DNA of 64,000 nt from Parapedobacter sp964498395 (lineage in GTDB: Bacteria; Bacteroidota; Bacteroidia; Sphingobacteriales; Sphingobacteriaceae), in the NCBI GenBank assembly GCA_964498395.1, contig CAZCHE010000003.1:372001-436000 (forward strand), in the 5' to 3' direction. Numbering within the stretch: the stretch's first letter is position 1; every line of letters starts with the position of its first letter. A program made the position numbers and the translations under genes. The notes below the pieces were generated by a model. The model was given only the letters and a program-made list of their open reading frames with translations. It was not told the origin of the DNA and searched no databases. Positions 52,078-60,242 of the stretch are shown here, piece by piece.

Positions 52078-52167
52078 AGACAGCCCTGATTAGCCTTGCA
52101 GTTCATATATGTTGTTTACATTAAATTTACATAAGTGCCTAAGGCACTCCCCATGAAAACAAAAAAA

Positions 52168-52208
52168 ACTGTTTGGTTCGGAGTCCATCAGAATCCTTAC
52201 CAAACAGT
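52168..52208 (-). terminator. Terminator at the end of the dcw cluster
   Basis: Arms ACTGTTTGGT and ACCAAACAGT with an inner partially paired loop; on the minus strand an uninterrupted T run follows. It lies 34 bases beyond the ftsZ stop. Confidence 0.85.
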
Positions 52209-52242
52209 GCTACTTTTCCGAGTAGGTAAATGGAAAAATACC

Positions 52243-53952
52243 CTAATCTACATTATCATGCAGAAACGAATTATTTGGCCTGATTTCAGTGATTCCTTCA
52301 TCGGTAGAAAGCGTGAATCGAGACACCTGCGATTCTGACGAATGCGGCACATTGTCCAGCGCCATTTGCTTACGTCGATACGCCGGCTCCGATTCCAATT
52401 CCTGTAACCCATTTGCGGATTTGAGTTTCATGCTCAACTCTTTAAGGCGAAGAATCCGCTCTTTGGTTTTCAGCAATTGCTCTTCTACAAATTCCGGGGT
52501 CTTATGTGAATCCGCATCATAAGCTGTTTCTACTGATGCGGGGGTACGCTCGACAGGTGTAGGCAAATGGTTGGATTCATCATCACTCACTTGCGCTGTT
52601 TCCTGTGAAACCTCAGCAGCAGATGACGTGGGGATTTCAAAATGGAATGCAGAGGGTGTAGTTTTTACCTCATATCCTTCATCCGTCTTTTTTTCCTCCA
52701 CTGGCTGTTCATTCTGAGGCGCCAATGTATGTCGGATAATGCCATCGTTGTCCGGCGTGCTGTTACGCAACTGCGGCTTCGAAGACGGCGCACTAAATAA
52801 GTCTGCCTGTTGCACTTCCGGCCGCGCAGCATTTCGCTCGGCCGTTTGTTTAGCAACTGGCTCGGCTGCAATGCTTTGCGATTCCTTCTGCACGAATTGA
52901 TTGATAGGCTTTACGAAAGGGGCTTTAGGCTCCTCTGGCGTCAATGGGATTTCAATCCGCTCGTTTTCCTTCTCTTTCTTACGCTCTTCCGAGGTCTGGA
53001 AGCCTGTCGCGATAATGGTCACAGACAATTCGTTTTCCAACGACTCGTCGATACAGTTACCCCAAATCAAATCGGCCGATAGTCCCGCTTTATCTTGGAT
53101 ATAGTCGGTGATTACGGTTACCTCATCCATGGTCACTTCTTGCTTACCGGAAGTAATATTCAACAGGATATACCGTGCTCCTTCGATCTCATTGTCTTTG
53201 AGCAGTGGCGAGGCCAGCGCCCCTTCCACCGCGTGCAATGCACGATCTTCGCCTTCGGCCATCGCATTCCCCATAATGGCCACGCCACTATCGTTCATTA
53301 CGGTGCGGACATCCTTAAAGTCGACGTTCACATATCCCGGGATGGTGATAATTTCGGCGATGCCTTTGGCCGCTGTGGTGAGGATATCATCGGCCTTCGC
53401 AAATGCGGCCGTCATGGTCAGATTGCCAAAAATGTCACGGAGCCTGTCGTTGGAAATCACTAGGTACGAATCGACATATTTCTTCAACTCACCCAGCCCT
53501 TCTTCGGCCTGCATACGCCTCCTTTTGCCTTCAAATGCAAACGGAGTGGTAATGATGGCGACGGTGAGGATCCCCAATTCCTTGGCCGCCTTGGCCAAGA
53601 CCGGGCTTGCCCCTGTTCCCGTTCCTCCACCCATACCTGCGGTGATGAATAGCATCTTGGTATTGGAGCCCAGCATACGCTTGATATCCTCGATGCTCTC
53701 AATGGCTGAATTTTCGCCGACATCGGGATCGGCACCAGCCCCCATGCCCTCGGTCAGGCTAGCACCCAATTGTACCTTGTTAGGGATGGGGCTCAATTCT
53801 AGCGCTTGCGCATCCGTATTGCAAACGATAAAATCTACACCGCTGATCCCTTGCTTATACATGTGGTTGACTGCATTTCCGCCACCACCTCCAACGCCAA
53901 TTACCTTGATAATTGCCGATTGTTCCTTTAACATTTCAAACTTAAATGACAT
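52243..53952 (-). CDS. ftsZ: Cell division protein FtsZ
   Basis: A 569-residue tubulin-like GTPase that forms the Z ring. The N-terminal core holds VIGVGGGGGNAVNHM, the tubulin signature GGGTGTGASPVLAK and NTDAQAL. After about residue 330 comes a very long, charged, low-complexity linker (over 200 residues with Gln/Glu/Ser/Pro-rich stretches), then a short conserved tail GITEIRPNNSFLHD that should bind FtsA and other partners. Last gene of the dcw unit; 139 bases separate it from ftsA. The start at 53952 is supported by the immediate MSFKFEMLKEQSAIIKVIGV. Confidence 0.97.
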   Translation of the reverse strand: MSFKFEMLKEQSAIIKVIGVGGGGGNAVNHMYKQGISGVDFIVCNTDAQALELSPIPNKVQLGASLTEGMGAGADPDVGENSAIESIEDIKRMLGSNTKMLFITAGMGGGTGTGASPVLAKAAKELGILTVAIITTPFAFEGKRRRMQAEEGLGELKKYVDSYLVISNDRLRDIFGNLTMTAAFAKADDILTTAAKGIAEIITIPGYVNVDFKDVRTVMNDSGVAIMGNAMAEGEDRALHAVEGALASPLLKDNEIEGARYILLNITSGKQEVTMDEVTVITDYIQDKAGLSADLIWGNCIDESLENELSVTIIATGFQTSEERKKEKENERIEIPLTPEEPKAPFVKPINQFVQKESQSIAAEPVAKQTAERNAARPEVQQADLFSAPSSKPQLRNSTPDNDGIIRHTLAPQNEQPVEEKKTDEGYEVKTTPSAFHFEIPTSSAAEVSQETAQVSDDESNHLPTPVERTPASVETAYDADSHKTPEFVEEQLLKTKERILRLKELSMKLKSANGLQELESEPAYRRKQMALDNVPHSSESQVSRFTLSTDEGITEIRPNNSFLHDNVD

Positions 53953-54091
53953 ATCTCAACTGTATTTTACTCCTACAGAGCGTGATGCAAATTCAATTTT
54001 GACCCTATATTCGTAGTGTAATAATAGCACTTTTTACACAATAGTTTTCCACAAGTGTTAACAATGTGGAAAAATTAACCGTTGTTGAAAA

Positions 54092-55438
54092 CTATTTCTT
54101 CCCCAAATAGCTCTCGTCATCGAATTCGTTGCCGTCTTTGATGATATCCCGAAACCACCGGAAAAACCCTTTCTCCTTGTAACCTTGTTCCGTGATTTGC
54201 TGAACCGAGATCTTGTCGCCTTTCTTGTCGTCCATCTCCTCTTGCGCCTCCTCGGCCTGGATCCCTTTGATCAACAAGCCAATGCCTGTCGCGTACAATG
54301 GGCTTTTCAGTTCATCGTAAATATTCTTTGGCAACACTTCGTTCTTAGCCAAGTGTTCGTTGGGGAACCCTACCCGGCAGTCAATTCCGGTAATGTATTC
54401 GACCAACTGCACCAGGTGTTTCAATTGCGCGCCCCCACCGGTAATGACAATCCCTCCGATGAGCTTATTTTCATACCCAGAAGACTTGATTTCATAGTAT
54501 ACGTGTTCGATGATCTCCTCCATCCGTGCTTGGATGATGTAAGCGAGGTTCTTCACTGAAATCTCTTTTGGCTCTCGGCCCCGTAGGCCGGGCACGCAAA
54601 TCACTTCGTTTTCCTTGTTTTCGTCAGCTAAGGCCGATCCAAAACGGACCTTGAGCAACTCGGCTTGGTTCCGGAGTACCGAACATCCTTGTTTAATATC
54701 CTCCGTCACGATATTGCCTCCCAACGGTATCACCGCGGTATGCCTAATGATGCCTTCATGGAAAATGGCCACGTCTGTCGTACCGCCTCCGATATCCACC
54801 AATACCACCCCTGCATCTTTATCCGCGTCATCCAGCACCGCTTCCGAAGAGGCCAACGGTTCCAAAATCAGGTCTTGCACTTCCAGCGAGGCTTGGTCTA
54901 TGCACTTCTTGATATTCTTTACCGCTGTCACGTGCCCGGAAATGATGTGGAAATTGGCTTCCATGCGCCGACCAGCCATCCCAATCGGGTCTTTAATTCC
55001 CGGTTCATTGTCGATGGTAAATTCCTGCGGCAATACATGGATAATCTCTTCACCCGGAGGGAGCACCAGCTTATACATGTCCTCGATCAGCCGTTCGATA
55101 TCCAATCGGCTGATCTCATTGTCATCCCTACGCGTAAGGATGCCGCGGTGCTGGATGCTTTTGATATGCTGGCCCGCAATGCCGACATTAACGACCTTGA
55201 TGTCGACATTCGATTGGCCGCTCGCCTCCTCCACTGCTTGTACAATGCTGTTTACCGTCTTCTGGATATTGGCTACAACTCCCCTGCTTACCCCTGATGA
55301 TTCAGCTTTGCCTACCCCCAAAATCTCGATCTTCTTGACGCCGCTTCGCCGACCGACGGTAACGCAGATCTTGGTCGTGCCAATATCGAGCCCCACGACG
55401 ATTGGCGAGTCCTTTTCGGTTGTTGATTTTGCTTTCAT
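54092..55438 (-). CDS. ftsA: Cell division protein FtsA
   Basis: A 448-residue actin-fold protein that tethers FtsZ filaments to the membrane. Motifs: IVVGLDIGTTKICVTVG, VLVDIGGGTTDVAIF and GGIVITGGGAQLKHL, and a C-terminal amphipathic end (GFFRWFRDIIKDGNEF) for membrane contact. It starts three bases after the ftsQ stop, so translation is coupled. Cytosolic face of the inner membrane. Confidence 0.97.
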   Translation of the reverse strand: MKAKSTTEKDSPIVVGLDIGTTKICVTVGRRSGVKKIEILGVGKAESSGVSRGVVANIQKTVNSIVQAVEEASGQSNVDIKVVNVGIAGQHIKSIQHRGILTRRDDNEISRLDIERLIEDMYKLVLPPGEEIIHVLPQEFTIDNEPGIKDPIGMAGRRMEANFHIISGHVTAVKNIKKCIDQASLEVQDLILEPLASSEAVLDDADKDAGVVLVDIGGGTTDVAIFHEGIIRHTAVIPLGGNIVTEDIKQGCSVLRNQAELLKVRFGSALADENKENEVICVPGLRGREPKEISVKNLAYIIQARMEEIIEHVYYEIKSSGYENKLIGGIVITGGGAQLKHLVQLVEYITGIDCRVGFPNEHLAKNEVLPKNIYDELKSPLYATGIGLLIKGIQAEEAQEEMDDKKGDKISVQQITEQGYKEKGFFRWFRDIIKDGNEFDDESYLGKK

Positions 55439-55441
55439 AAC

Positions 55442-56305
55442 TTATTGTGTATTGATGCTATTATTTGTACTATTATTCGTTGAGTCCTGACCCCTTATCA
55501 GGAGTTCGGGTTTGAAATGTCCATTCCGCTCGCACACGATTTGCTCGGCAAACTTCAGATTCACGGATTTGTAGGCGTCGATGCCCGTTTTGGGAACCAC
55601 CTTGCTATAGAACAACATGAGTTTTTCAAATTTACTGGCCAGTGAATCGGCATTACCCAGTATAATCTGCTGGCTGCCTACACGAGGTACCAATTCAATA
55701 TCACCTGTGGCGTTCACGTAAAGTTGCACGACTTGACTGCTCCACAGGCTATCCCCATTAATAAATTGGGCGGTCTTAAAAATATCCTTTACCAGCTGGC
55801 TTTCCATCGTATCCAATGCTCCATTATAGGGTTCCGCAATATAACCGTTGGCGATTGGCACTCGAGGCACATACTTTAGCGATACCGGCATCTTTTGTCC
55901 AAGTCGGTCAATATAAAAATCTCCCCCGGCACTATTGATGACGCGTACCACAGCCTCCCGCTGCTTGACACGAACCGTCAACGTACCGTCCATGTCGATG
56001 TTAACGGTCGCGGAAAAAACGAAGGGAATCTGCTTCAAGTCAATTTCCATCTGATGGATGGGGATACTTTCCAGCGTGCGCCCTTGCAGCTCTCCATAGT
56101 TTTCGGCCAGCACGGCAAGGATATCTTTCTGCTCTACAAAAGATTCATCGCCCAAAACCACAACACGGACGCTCGTGCAAGCCAACTCACCGCTCTTCGT
56201 GCTGATAAATCCCATCAGCATCACTAGGCCAGCGAGTACCACCATGCTAATTGCTCCATACAATAAGCTTTTCCAATTGATTCGATATGACAAGCGCTTA
56301 AACAT
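55442..56305 (-). CDS. ftsQ: Cell division protein FtsQ
   Basis: A 287-residue bitopic protein: short cytosolic N-terminus, a membrane helix (about residues 13-33, LLYGAISMVVLAGLVMLMGF), a POTRA-like periplasmic domain with RVVVLGDESFVEQKDILAVL and a beta domain with IPFVFSATVNIDMDGTLTVRVKQREAVVRV. It connects the Z ring to septal synthesis. Its stop overlaps the murC start region by eight bases. Identification rests on position and topology because sequence conservation is low. Confidence 0.9.
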   Translation of the reverse strand: MFKRLSYRINWKSLLYGAISMVVLAGLVMLMGFISTKSGELACTSVRVVVLGDESFVEQKDILAVLAENYGELQGRTLESIPIHQMEIDLKQIPFVFSATVNIDMDGTLTVRVKQREAVVRVINSAGGDFYIDRLGQKMPVSLKYVPRVPIANGYIAEPYNGALDTMESQLVKDIFKTAQFINGDSLWSSQVVQLYVNATGDIELVPRVGSQQIILGNADSLASKFEKLMLFYSKVVPKTGIDAYKSVNLKFAEQIVCERNGHFKPELLIRGQDSTNNSTNNSINTQ

Positions 56306-57653
56306 GTTCTAAAATTGCTTTCAATGGCTGTACCAATAAATCAATATCTCCAGCTCCCACCGTCACCAACAATGGCGGACGGCTTCGCGTTACGTAATCT
56401 TTTACTCCATCCGGGGTCACAACATGCTTGTCAGGTATCGTTACCTTGTCAAGCAACATCCGTGAATCCACACCCTTTATGGGCATTTCCCTTGCTGGGT
56501 AAATATCCATCAATAGCAAGGTGTCTGCCATGGACAGCACTTCTGCAAACCCGTCTGCGAAATCCCGTGTGCGGCTATACAAGTGCGGTTGGAAGATGAC
56601 GGTCAGTTTCCGATCGGGATAAAGCTGCCTCACCGCTGACAAAAAGGCCCTTAATTCTTCAGGGTGGTGGGCATAATCGTCGATATAGATAGCATTTTCT
56701 GATTTGACCACATATTCAAAACGACGTTTGACACCCGCAAAAGAAGACAGTGCGTCAGCAATCTTTCCATCCGAAATATCCAAAAGGCGCGCTACCATAA
56801 TGGCGGCCACGGCATTTTCCACATTGTGGTTGCCCGGAATACCCAAGTGGAGTTTCTCCATTCGCCCACCGCTCCACACATAGTCAAAATAAAACTCCCC
56901 GTCAACGAGGTGAATACGATCCGCATACACATCCGCCGGCGTACTTGCCGAATAACGGATATCGGCTTCAAATGGCAAACCGGCTTTTACAATACGCTTT
57001 CCGTCTTTGTCTAGTTGGCCGAGAAACAACTCGAACGATTCATGCAAGTGGCTATGGTCACCATAAATATCCAAGTGGTCTGCATCCGCTGAGGTAACGA
57101 CCGCAATGTTCGGAAACAGTGTCAAAAACGACCTATCATATTCATCTGCCTCCACTACCAGCACATTGTTATCTGAAAAGAGCGCATTGCTATGGTAATT
57201 GGTGCTAATCCCGCCTAAAAACGCCGAACAATCATACCCGCTGTCTTTCAGGACATGGGCGATAAGCGTGGAAGTGGTGGTTTTGCCGTGTGTTCCCGCT
57301 ACCGCAATGGTAAACCGATGCTGACTAATCAACCCAAGTACCTGTGACCGCTTGAACAGGGAATGCCCCAACTGTTGAAATTGATAGCTGATATCCAATT
57401 CTGCGGGTACAGCCGGTGTATAGATGATTAAGGTGTGCTCGTCTGCCTGCTTAAACGCCTCATTGACAAGCGCAAAATCATCGGTATAATTCACCGATAT
57501 CCCCTCGGCTACCAATTGCTTGGTCAGTGCAGTCTCGGTTTTATCATATCCTGCCACCAGACAGCCCAGGTGGCGGAAATAACGTGCCAGGGCACTCATT
57601 CCGATACCGCCGATCCCGATAAGGTATACTTGTCTGATGTTGTCTATGTTCAT
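56298..57653 (-). CDS. murC: UDP-N-acetylmuramate--L-alanine ligase
   Basis: A 451-residue cytosolic Mur ligase adding L-Ala to UDP-MurNAc. The N-terminal nucleotide-binding stretch is VYLIGIGGIGMSALARYF, the ATP loop is AVAGTHGKTTTSTLIAHVL, the carbamoyl-lysine/magnesium region is VVEADEYDRSFLTLFPNIAVVTSADADHLDIYGDH, and later comes IDDYAHHPEELRAFL. GIGGIGM-type N-terminus separates MurC from MurD/E/F. Between ftsQ and murG. Confidence 0.97.
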   Translation of the reverse strand: MNIDNIRQVYLIGIGGIGMSALARYFRHLGCLVAGYDKTETALTKQLVAEGISVNYTDDFALVNEAFKQADEHTLIIYTPAVPAELDISYQFQQLGHSLFKRSQVLGLISQHRFTIAVAGTHGKTTTSTLIAHVLKDSGYDCSAFLGGISTNYHSNALFSDNNVLVVEADEYDRSFLTLFPNIAVVTSADADHLDIYGDHSHLHESFELFLGQLDKDGKRIVKAGLPFEADIRYSASTPADVYADRIHLVDGEFYFDYVWSGGRMEKLHLGIPGNHNVENAVAAIMVARLLDISDGKIADALSSFAGVKRRFEYVVKSENAIYIDDYAHHPEELRAFLSAVRQLYPDRKLTVIFQPHLYSRTRDFADGFAEVLSMADTLLLMDIYPAREMPIKGVDSRMLLDKVTIPDKHVVTPDGVKDYVTRSRPPLLVTVGAGDIDLLVQPLKAILEHV

Positions 57654-57689
57654 TTGCTGTTGTGCGTATTTTTGTTTTTTTGTTTTTTG

Positions 57690-58808
57690 TTATAAGTCTT
57701 TGGACTTCGGACTCCCCGCCAATTTCAGCACTTCCCTTGCGATTACCTCATCTGCATCCAAAATGGCCAACTTTGCAATGTTGGCACTCAATACCCGGCA
57801 TCGCGCTTCATCTTTCAGCAAGGCCAGTGCGGTATCCACGAGTTGCTGCGGTGCCTCACCATCGCTGACCATTAGGGCGGCTCCCTGATCGACCAGTGCT
57901 TTCGCGTTCTTGGTCTGATGATCCTCGGCCACATTGGGCGATGGCACCAGTATCGCAGGTTTGCCTACTGCGCAAAGCTCCGCGATGGTTCCTGCTCCCG
58001 CCCGGGCGATGATGACATCGGCCATTGCATATGCCAAGTCCATCCGATGCAGAAAAGCCGTCAATTTCACCCGCTCCTCGTACCGTCCGGCTAATTCTTG
58101 ACGGAGCGACTCGTAATAATATCCGCCGCATTGCCAGATCAGTTGCACATCCGCCTCGACCAACTTGTCTAATCCATCACGCATGCACTCATTCAACGTA
58201 CGGGCGCCAAGGCTTCCCCCTGTCAACAGGATCGTTTTCTTACGCGAAGAAAAACCCAATAGCTCCGATGCTTCAAAGCGTTTGTTTTGGATAGCCACCG
58301 ACTCCTGTCGGATGGGGTTACCCGTAAACAGAATTTTCTCTTTAGGAAAAAACTTGTCCATGCCGTCAAATGCCACGCAAATCTTGGCTGCCTTGGCACC
58401 TAACCGCTTATTGGTAATACCGGCATACGAATTTTGCTCTTGTATAAGGCATGGAATCTGCATATTTCCCGCCACGTAAAGCAACGGACCAGAGGCATAA
58501 CCTCCGACACCTACAGCAACATCCGGGTTGAAATCACGAATAATTTGTTTCGCTTTGCGAATACTGTTGTACCACTTAAACGGTAACGTAAGATTCTTCA
58601 AAAGTGACTTCCTATTGATTCCTTGGATGTCCAACCCCACGATCTCATACCCTGCAGCAGGTACTTTATCCATTTCCATCCGACCATTCGCGCCCACAAA
58701 CAATATGTCGGTATCGGGCGCTAAACGCTTCAGCGCATTAGCAATGGCTACCGCTGGGAAGATATGCCCCCCGGTTCCGCCACCACTGATGATAATACGC
58801 TTGCTCAT
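57690..58808 (-). CDS. murG: UDP-N-acetylglucosamine transferase MurG
   Basis: A 372-residue peripheral membrane GT28 enzyme that makes lipid II from lipid I. Motifs: ISGGGTGGHIFPAVAIANAL, VGVGGYASGPLLYVAG, FTGNPIRQES, LTGGSLGARTLNE and ARAGAGTIAELCAVGKPAILVPSPN (split here). The last residues GSPKSKDL are encoded by an AGTCCGAAGTCC-type repeat word shared with aguA and are probably non-conserved. Thirty-six bases separate it from murC. Confidence 0.97.
   Translation of the reverse strand: MSKRIIISGGGTGGHIFPAVAIANALKRLAPDTDILFVGANGRMEMDKVPAAGYEIVGLDIQGINRKSLLKNLTLPFKWYNSIRKAKQIIRDFNPDVAVGVGGYASGPLLYVAGNMQIPCLIQEQNSYAGITNKRLGAKAAKICVAFDGMDKFFPKEKILFTGNPIRQESVAIQNKRFEASELLGFSSRKKTILLTGGSLGARTLNECMRDGLDKLVEADVQLIWQCGGYYYESLRQELAGRYEERVKLTAFLHRMDLAYAMADVIIARAGAGTIAELCAVGKPAILVPSPNVAEDHQTKNAKALVDQGAALMVSDGEAPQQLVDTALALLKDEARCRVLSANIAKLAILDADEVIAREVLKLAGSPKSKDL
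57693..57713 (-). repeat. AGTCCGAAGTCC repeat word at the murG 3' end
   Basis: On the minus strand AGTCCGAAGTCCAAAGAC encodes the last residues of MurG before the stop. Same word family as in the aguA 5' end (3036-3084). Confidence 0.6.
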
Positions 58809-58811
58809 ATT

Positions 58812-58852
58812 GTTAATTCGCTGATTTGTTTATTTGCTTATCCGCAAATTGG
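58812..58852. repeat. CTGATTTGTTTATTTGC stutter repeat between murG and ftsW
   Basis: TTAATTCGCTGATTTG, TTTATTTGCTTATCCGC and AAATTGG words, related to the block at 5431-5512. Confidence 0.55.
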
Positions 58853-58863
58853 CCAACCCGCGT

Positions 58864-58904
58864 CACTCCTTGTTCCTTAGTCCTTGTTTTTCAATCCTTA
58901 CTCC
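58864..58904. repeat. CTCCTTGTTCCTTAGTCCTTG stutter repeat next to ftsW
   Basis: ACTCCTTGTTCCTTAG, TCCTTGTTTTTCAATCC and TTACTCCCTAAC words run up to the ftsW stop codon, a second word family in the same gap. Confidence 0.55.
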
Positions 58905-60080
58905 CTAACCCATCGCGGGTATTTCACCGACAATTACCTTTTTACCCCGTTCTTCCACTTCCTTTTCCTTCATTTCATCGATATTCCGGCTTACACTCAG
59001 AATAATGCCGAATGCGACACTGGTAAATAAAATAGACGTTCCCCCCATACTGACCAGTGGTAAAGGGATCCCCGTTACCGGCCCCAAACCTACAGCCACC
59101 GCCATGTTTCCAAGTGCTTGCAACGTGAGGCTAAACCCTAGTCCCGCCGCCAGCAGCGCCCCGAACGCTTTCGGACTAAGTGTTACGATGCGAATACATC
59201 GAAACATCAATGCAACATAGAGACACACCAGCACGGCTCCTCCTATCGCCCCATATTCCTCGATGATAATGGCAAATATGAAATCTGAATAGGGATGTGG
59301 CAGTACATTCCGTTGTGTGCTATTTCCAGGCCCCTTGCCAAACAGTCCACCAGAAGCAATCGCAATCTTGGCATGGTCGGATTGATAGGACTTATCGGTA
59401 TTCGCTTCTTCTCCGCTCATATAAGTTTGTACACGCGACATGTATGTCTGCCTACGCGGCCCCAACGACACTACCAATACCAACAACACGAATACCCCTA
59501 TGCAGACGTAGGCGATTTGCTTAATACTGATCCGCCCGATAACCAACAATAAAACACTGACGCCAAATAGCATGAGCGCCGTGGAGAGGTTAGCAGGTGC
59601 AATCAACACAAAAATGATGCATACGGATCCCATAATGGGTAAAAATGCTTTCTTGACGTCCTTTATATTCTCCTGCTTGCGCGTCAATGTCCTCGCTAGG
59701 AATGTAATCAGCGCCAGTTTCGCTAAATCGGACGTCTGGAATGTCTGGTTGATCACCGGAATGGTTACCCAGCGGTTCGCTTCGTTGATGGTATTCCCAA
59801 AAATCAACGTGTACAGCAACAGTGGGATAGTCACCATCATCAATATTTTTGAAATCCCGGCATACCACCGATAGTCGAGCAGATGGGAGAAGTACATCAA
59901 TGCAAATCCACCGAAGATGAGCAGGGTGTGCTTGATGAGATAGACTTCCGTACCCTTGCCTTCCTTGTACGCCAACGTACCCACGGAGCTATAGACGGCA
60001 AGTAGTGACCACACCGATAGTACGATGATAATAATCCATAACCATCGGTCACCTTTTAATTTTGAAAACGCTTGTTCCAT
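58905..60080 (-). CDS. ftsW: Septal peptidoglycan polymerase FtsW
   Basis: A 391-residue SEDS-family glycosyltransferase with about ten membrane helices that polymerises lipid II at the division site. Motifs: VYLIKHTLLIFGGFALMYF, FQTSDLAKLALITFLARTL, the extracytoplasmic region ANTDKSYQSDHAKIAIASGG with FGKGPGNSTQ, and PFVSMGGTS-like PLVSMGGTSILF near the C-terminus. Placed between murD and murG as in many dcw clusters. Partner FtsI should lie upstream of murE, outside the window. Confidence 0.96.
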   Translation of the reverse strand: MEQAFSKLKGDRWLWIIIIVLSVWSLLAVYSSVGTLAYKEGKGTEVYLIKHTLLIFGGFALMYFSHLLDYRWYAGISKILMMVTIPLLLYTLIFGNTINEANRWVTIPVINQTFQTSDLAKLALITFLARTLTRKQENIKDVKKAFLPIMGSVCIIFVLIAPANLSTALMLFGVSVLLLVIGRISIKQIAYVCIGVFVLLVLVVSLGPRRQTYMSRVQTYMSGEEANTDKSYQSDHAKIAIASGGLFGKGPGNSTQRNVLPHPYSDFIFAIIIEEYGAIGGAVLVCLYVALMFRCIRIVTLSPKAFGALLAAGLGFSLTLQALGNMAVAVGLGPVTGIPLPLVSMGGTSILFTSVAFGIILSVSRNIDEMKEKEVEERGKKVIVGEIPAMG

Positions 60081-60100
60081 TCGTTTATATCATTTTTTGA

Positions 60101-60143
60101 ACACGGATAACACAGATGTAGCGGATTTTCGCGGATTTTTCAC
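60101..60143. repeat. CACGGATAACACAGATG / GCGGATTTTC stutter repeat before ftsW
   Basis: ACACGGATAACACAGATGT, then AGCGGATTTTCGCGG and ATTTTTCACC words lie in the murD/ftsW gap. Followed by a separate hairpin at 60182. Confidence 0.55.
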
Positions 60144-60181
60144 CTTAATTATTAGCGAGCACCCGCCTAATCTTTGTCTGC

Positions 60182-60201
60182 CCTGCCTACCGGCGGGCAG
60201 G
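60182..60201. repeat. CCTGCC/GGCAGG hairpin in the murD/ftsW gap
   Basis: CCTGCC and GGCAGG arms around a GC-rich loop, with no T run. Resembles a small dispersed palindrome. Confidence 0.45.
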
Positions 60202-60242
60202 CGTGTTCCATACCACTCGCCTTACTTAACCCACTAACCAAA

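Noticed and set aside
52134..52148. AGTGCC/GGCACT palindrome upstream of the oxoamine synthase
   Set aside because: Small and isolated, far from the promoter boxes; probably chance. I give it no function.
53108..54016. Long open frame antisense to ftsZ (302 codons)
   Set aside because: Shadow of ftsZ codon use; no start context or family motif, low-complexity Ser/Pro/Met-rich translation.
54615..55490. Long open frame antisense to ftsA (291 codons)
   Set aside because: Shadow of ftsA; no domain features and it overlaps the whole conserved gene.
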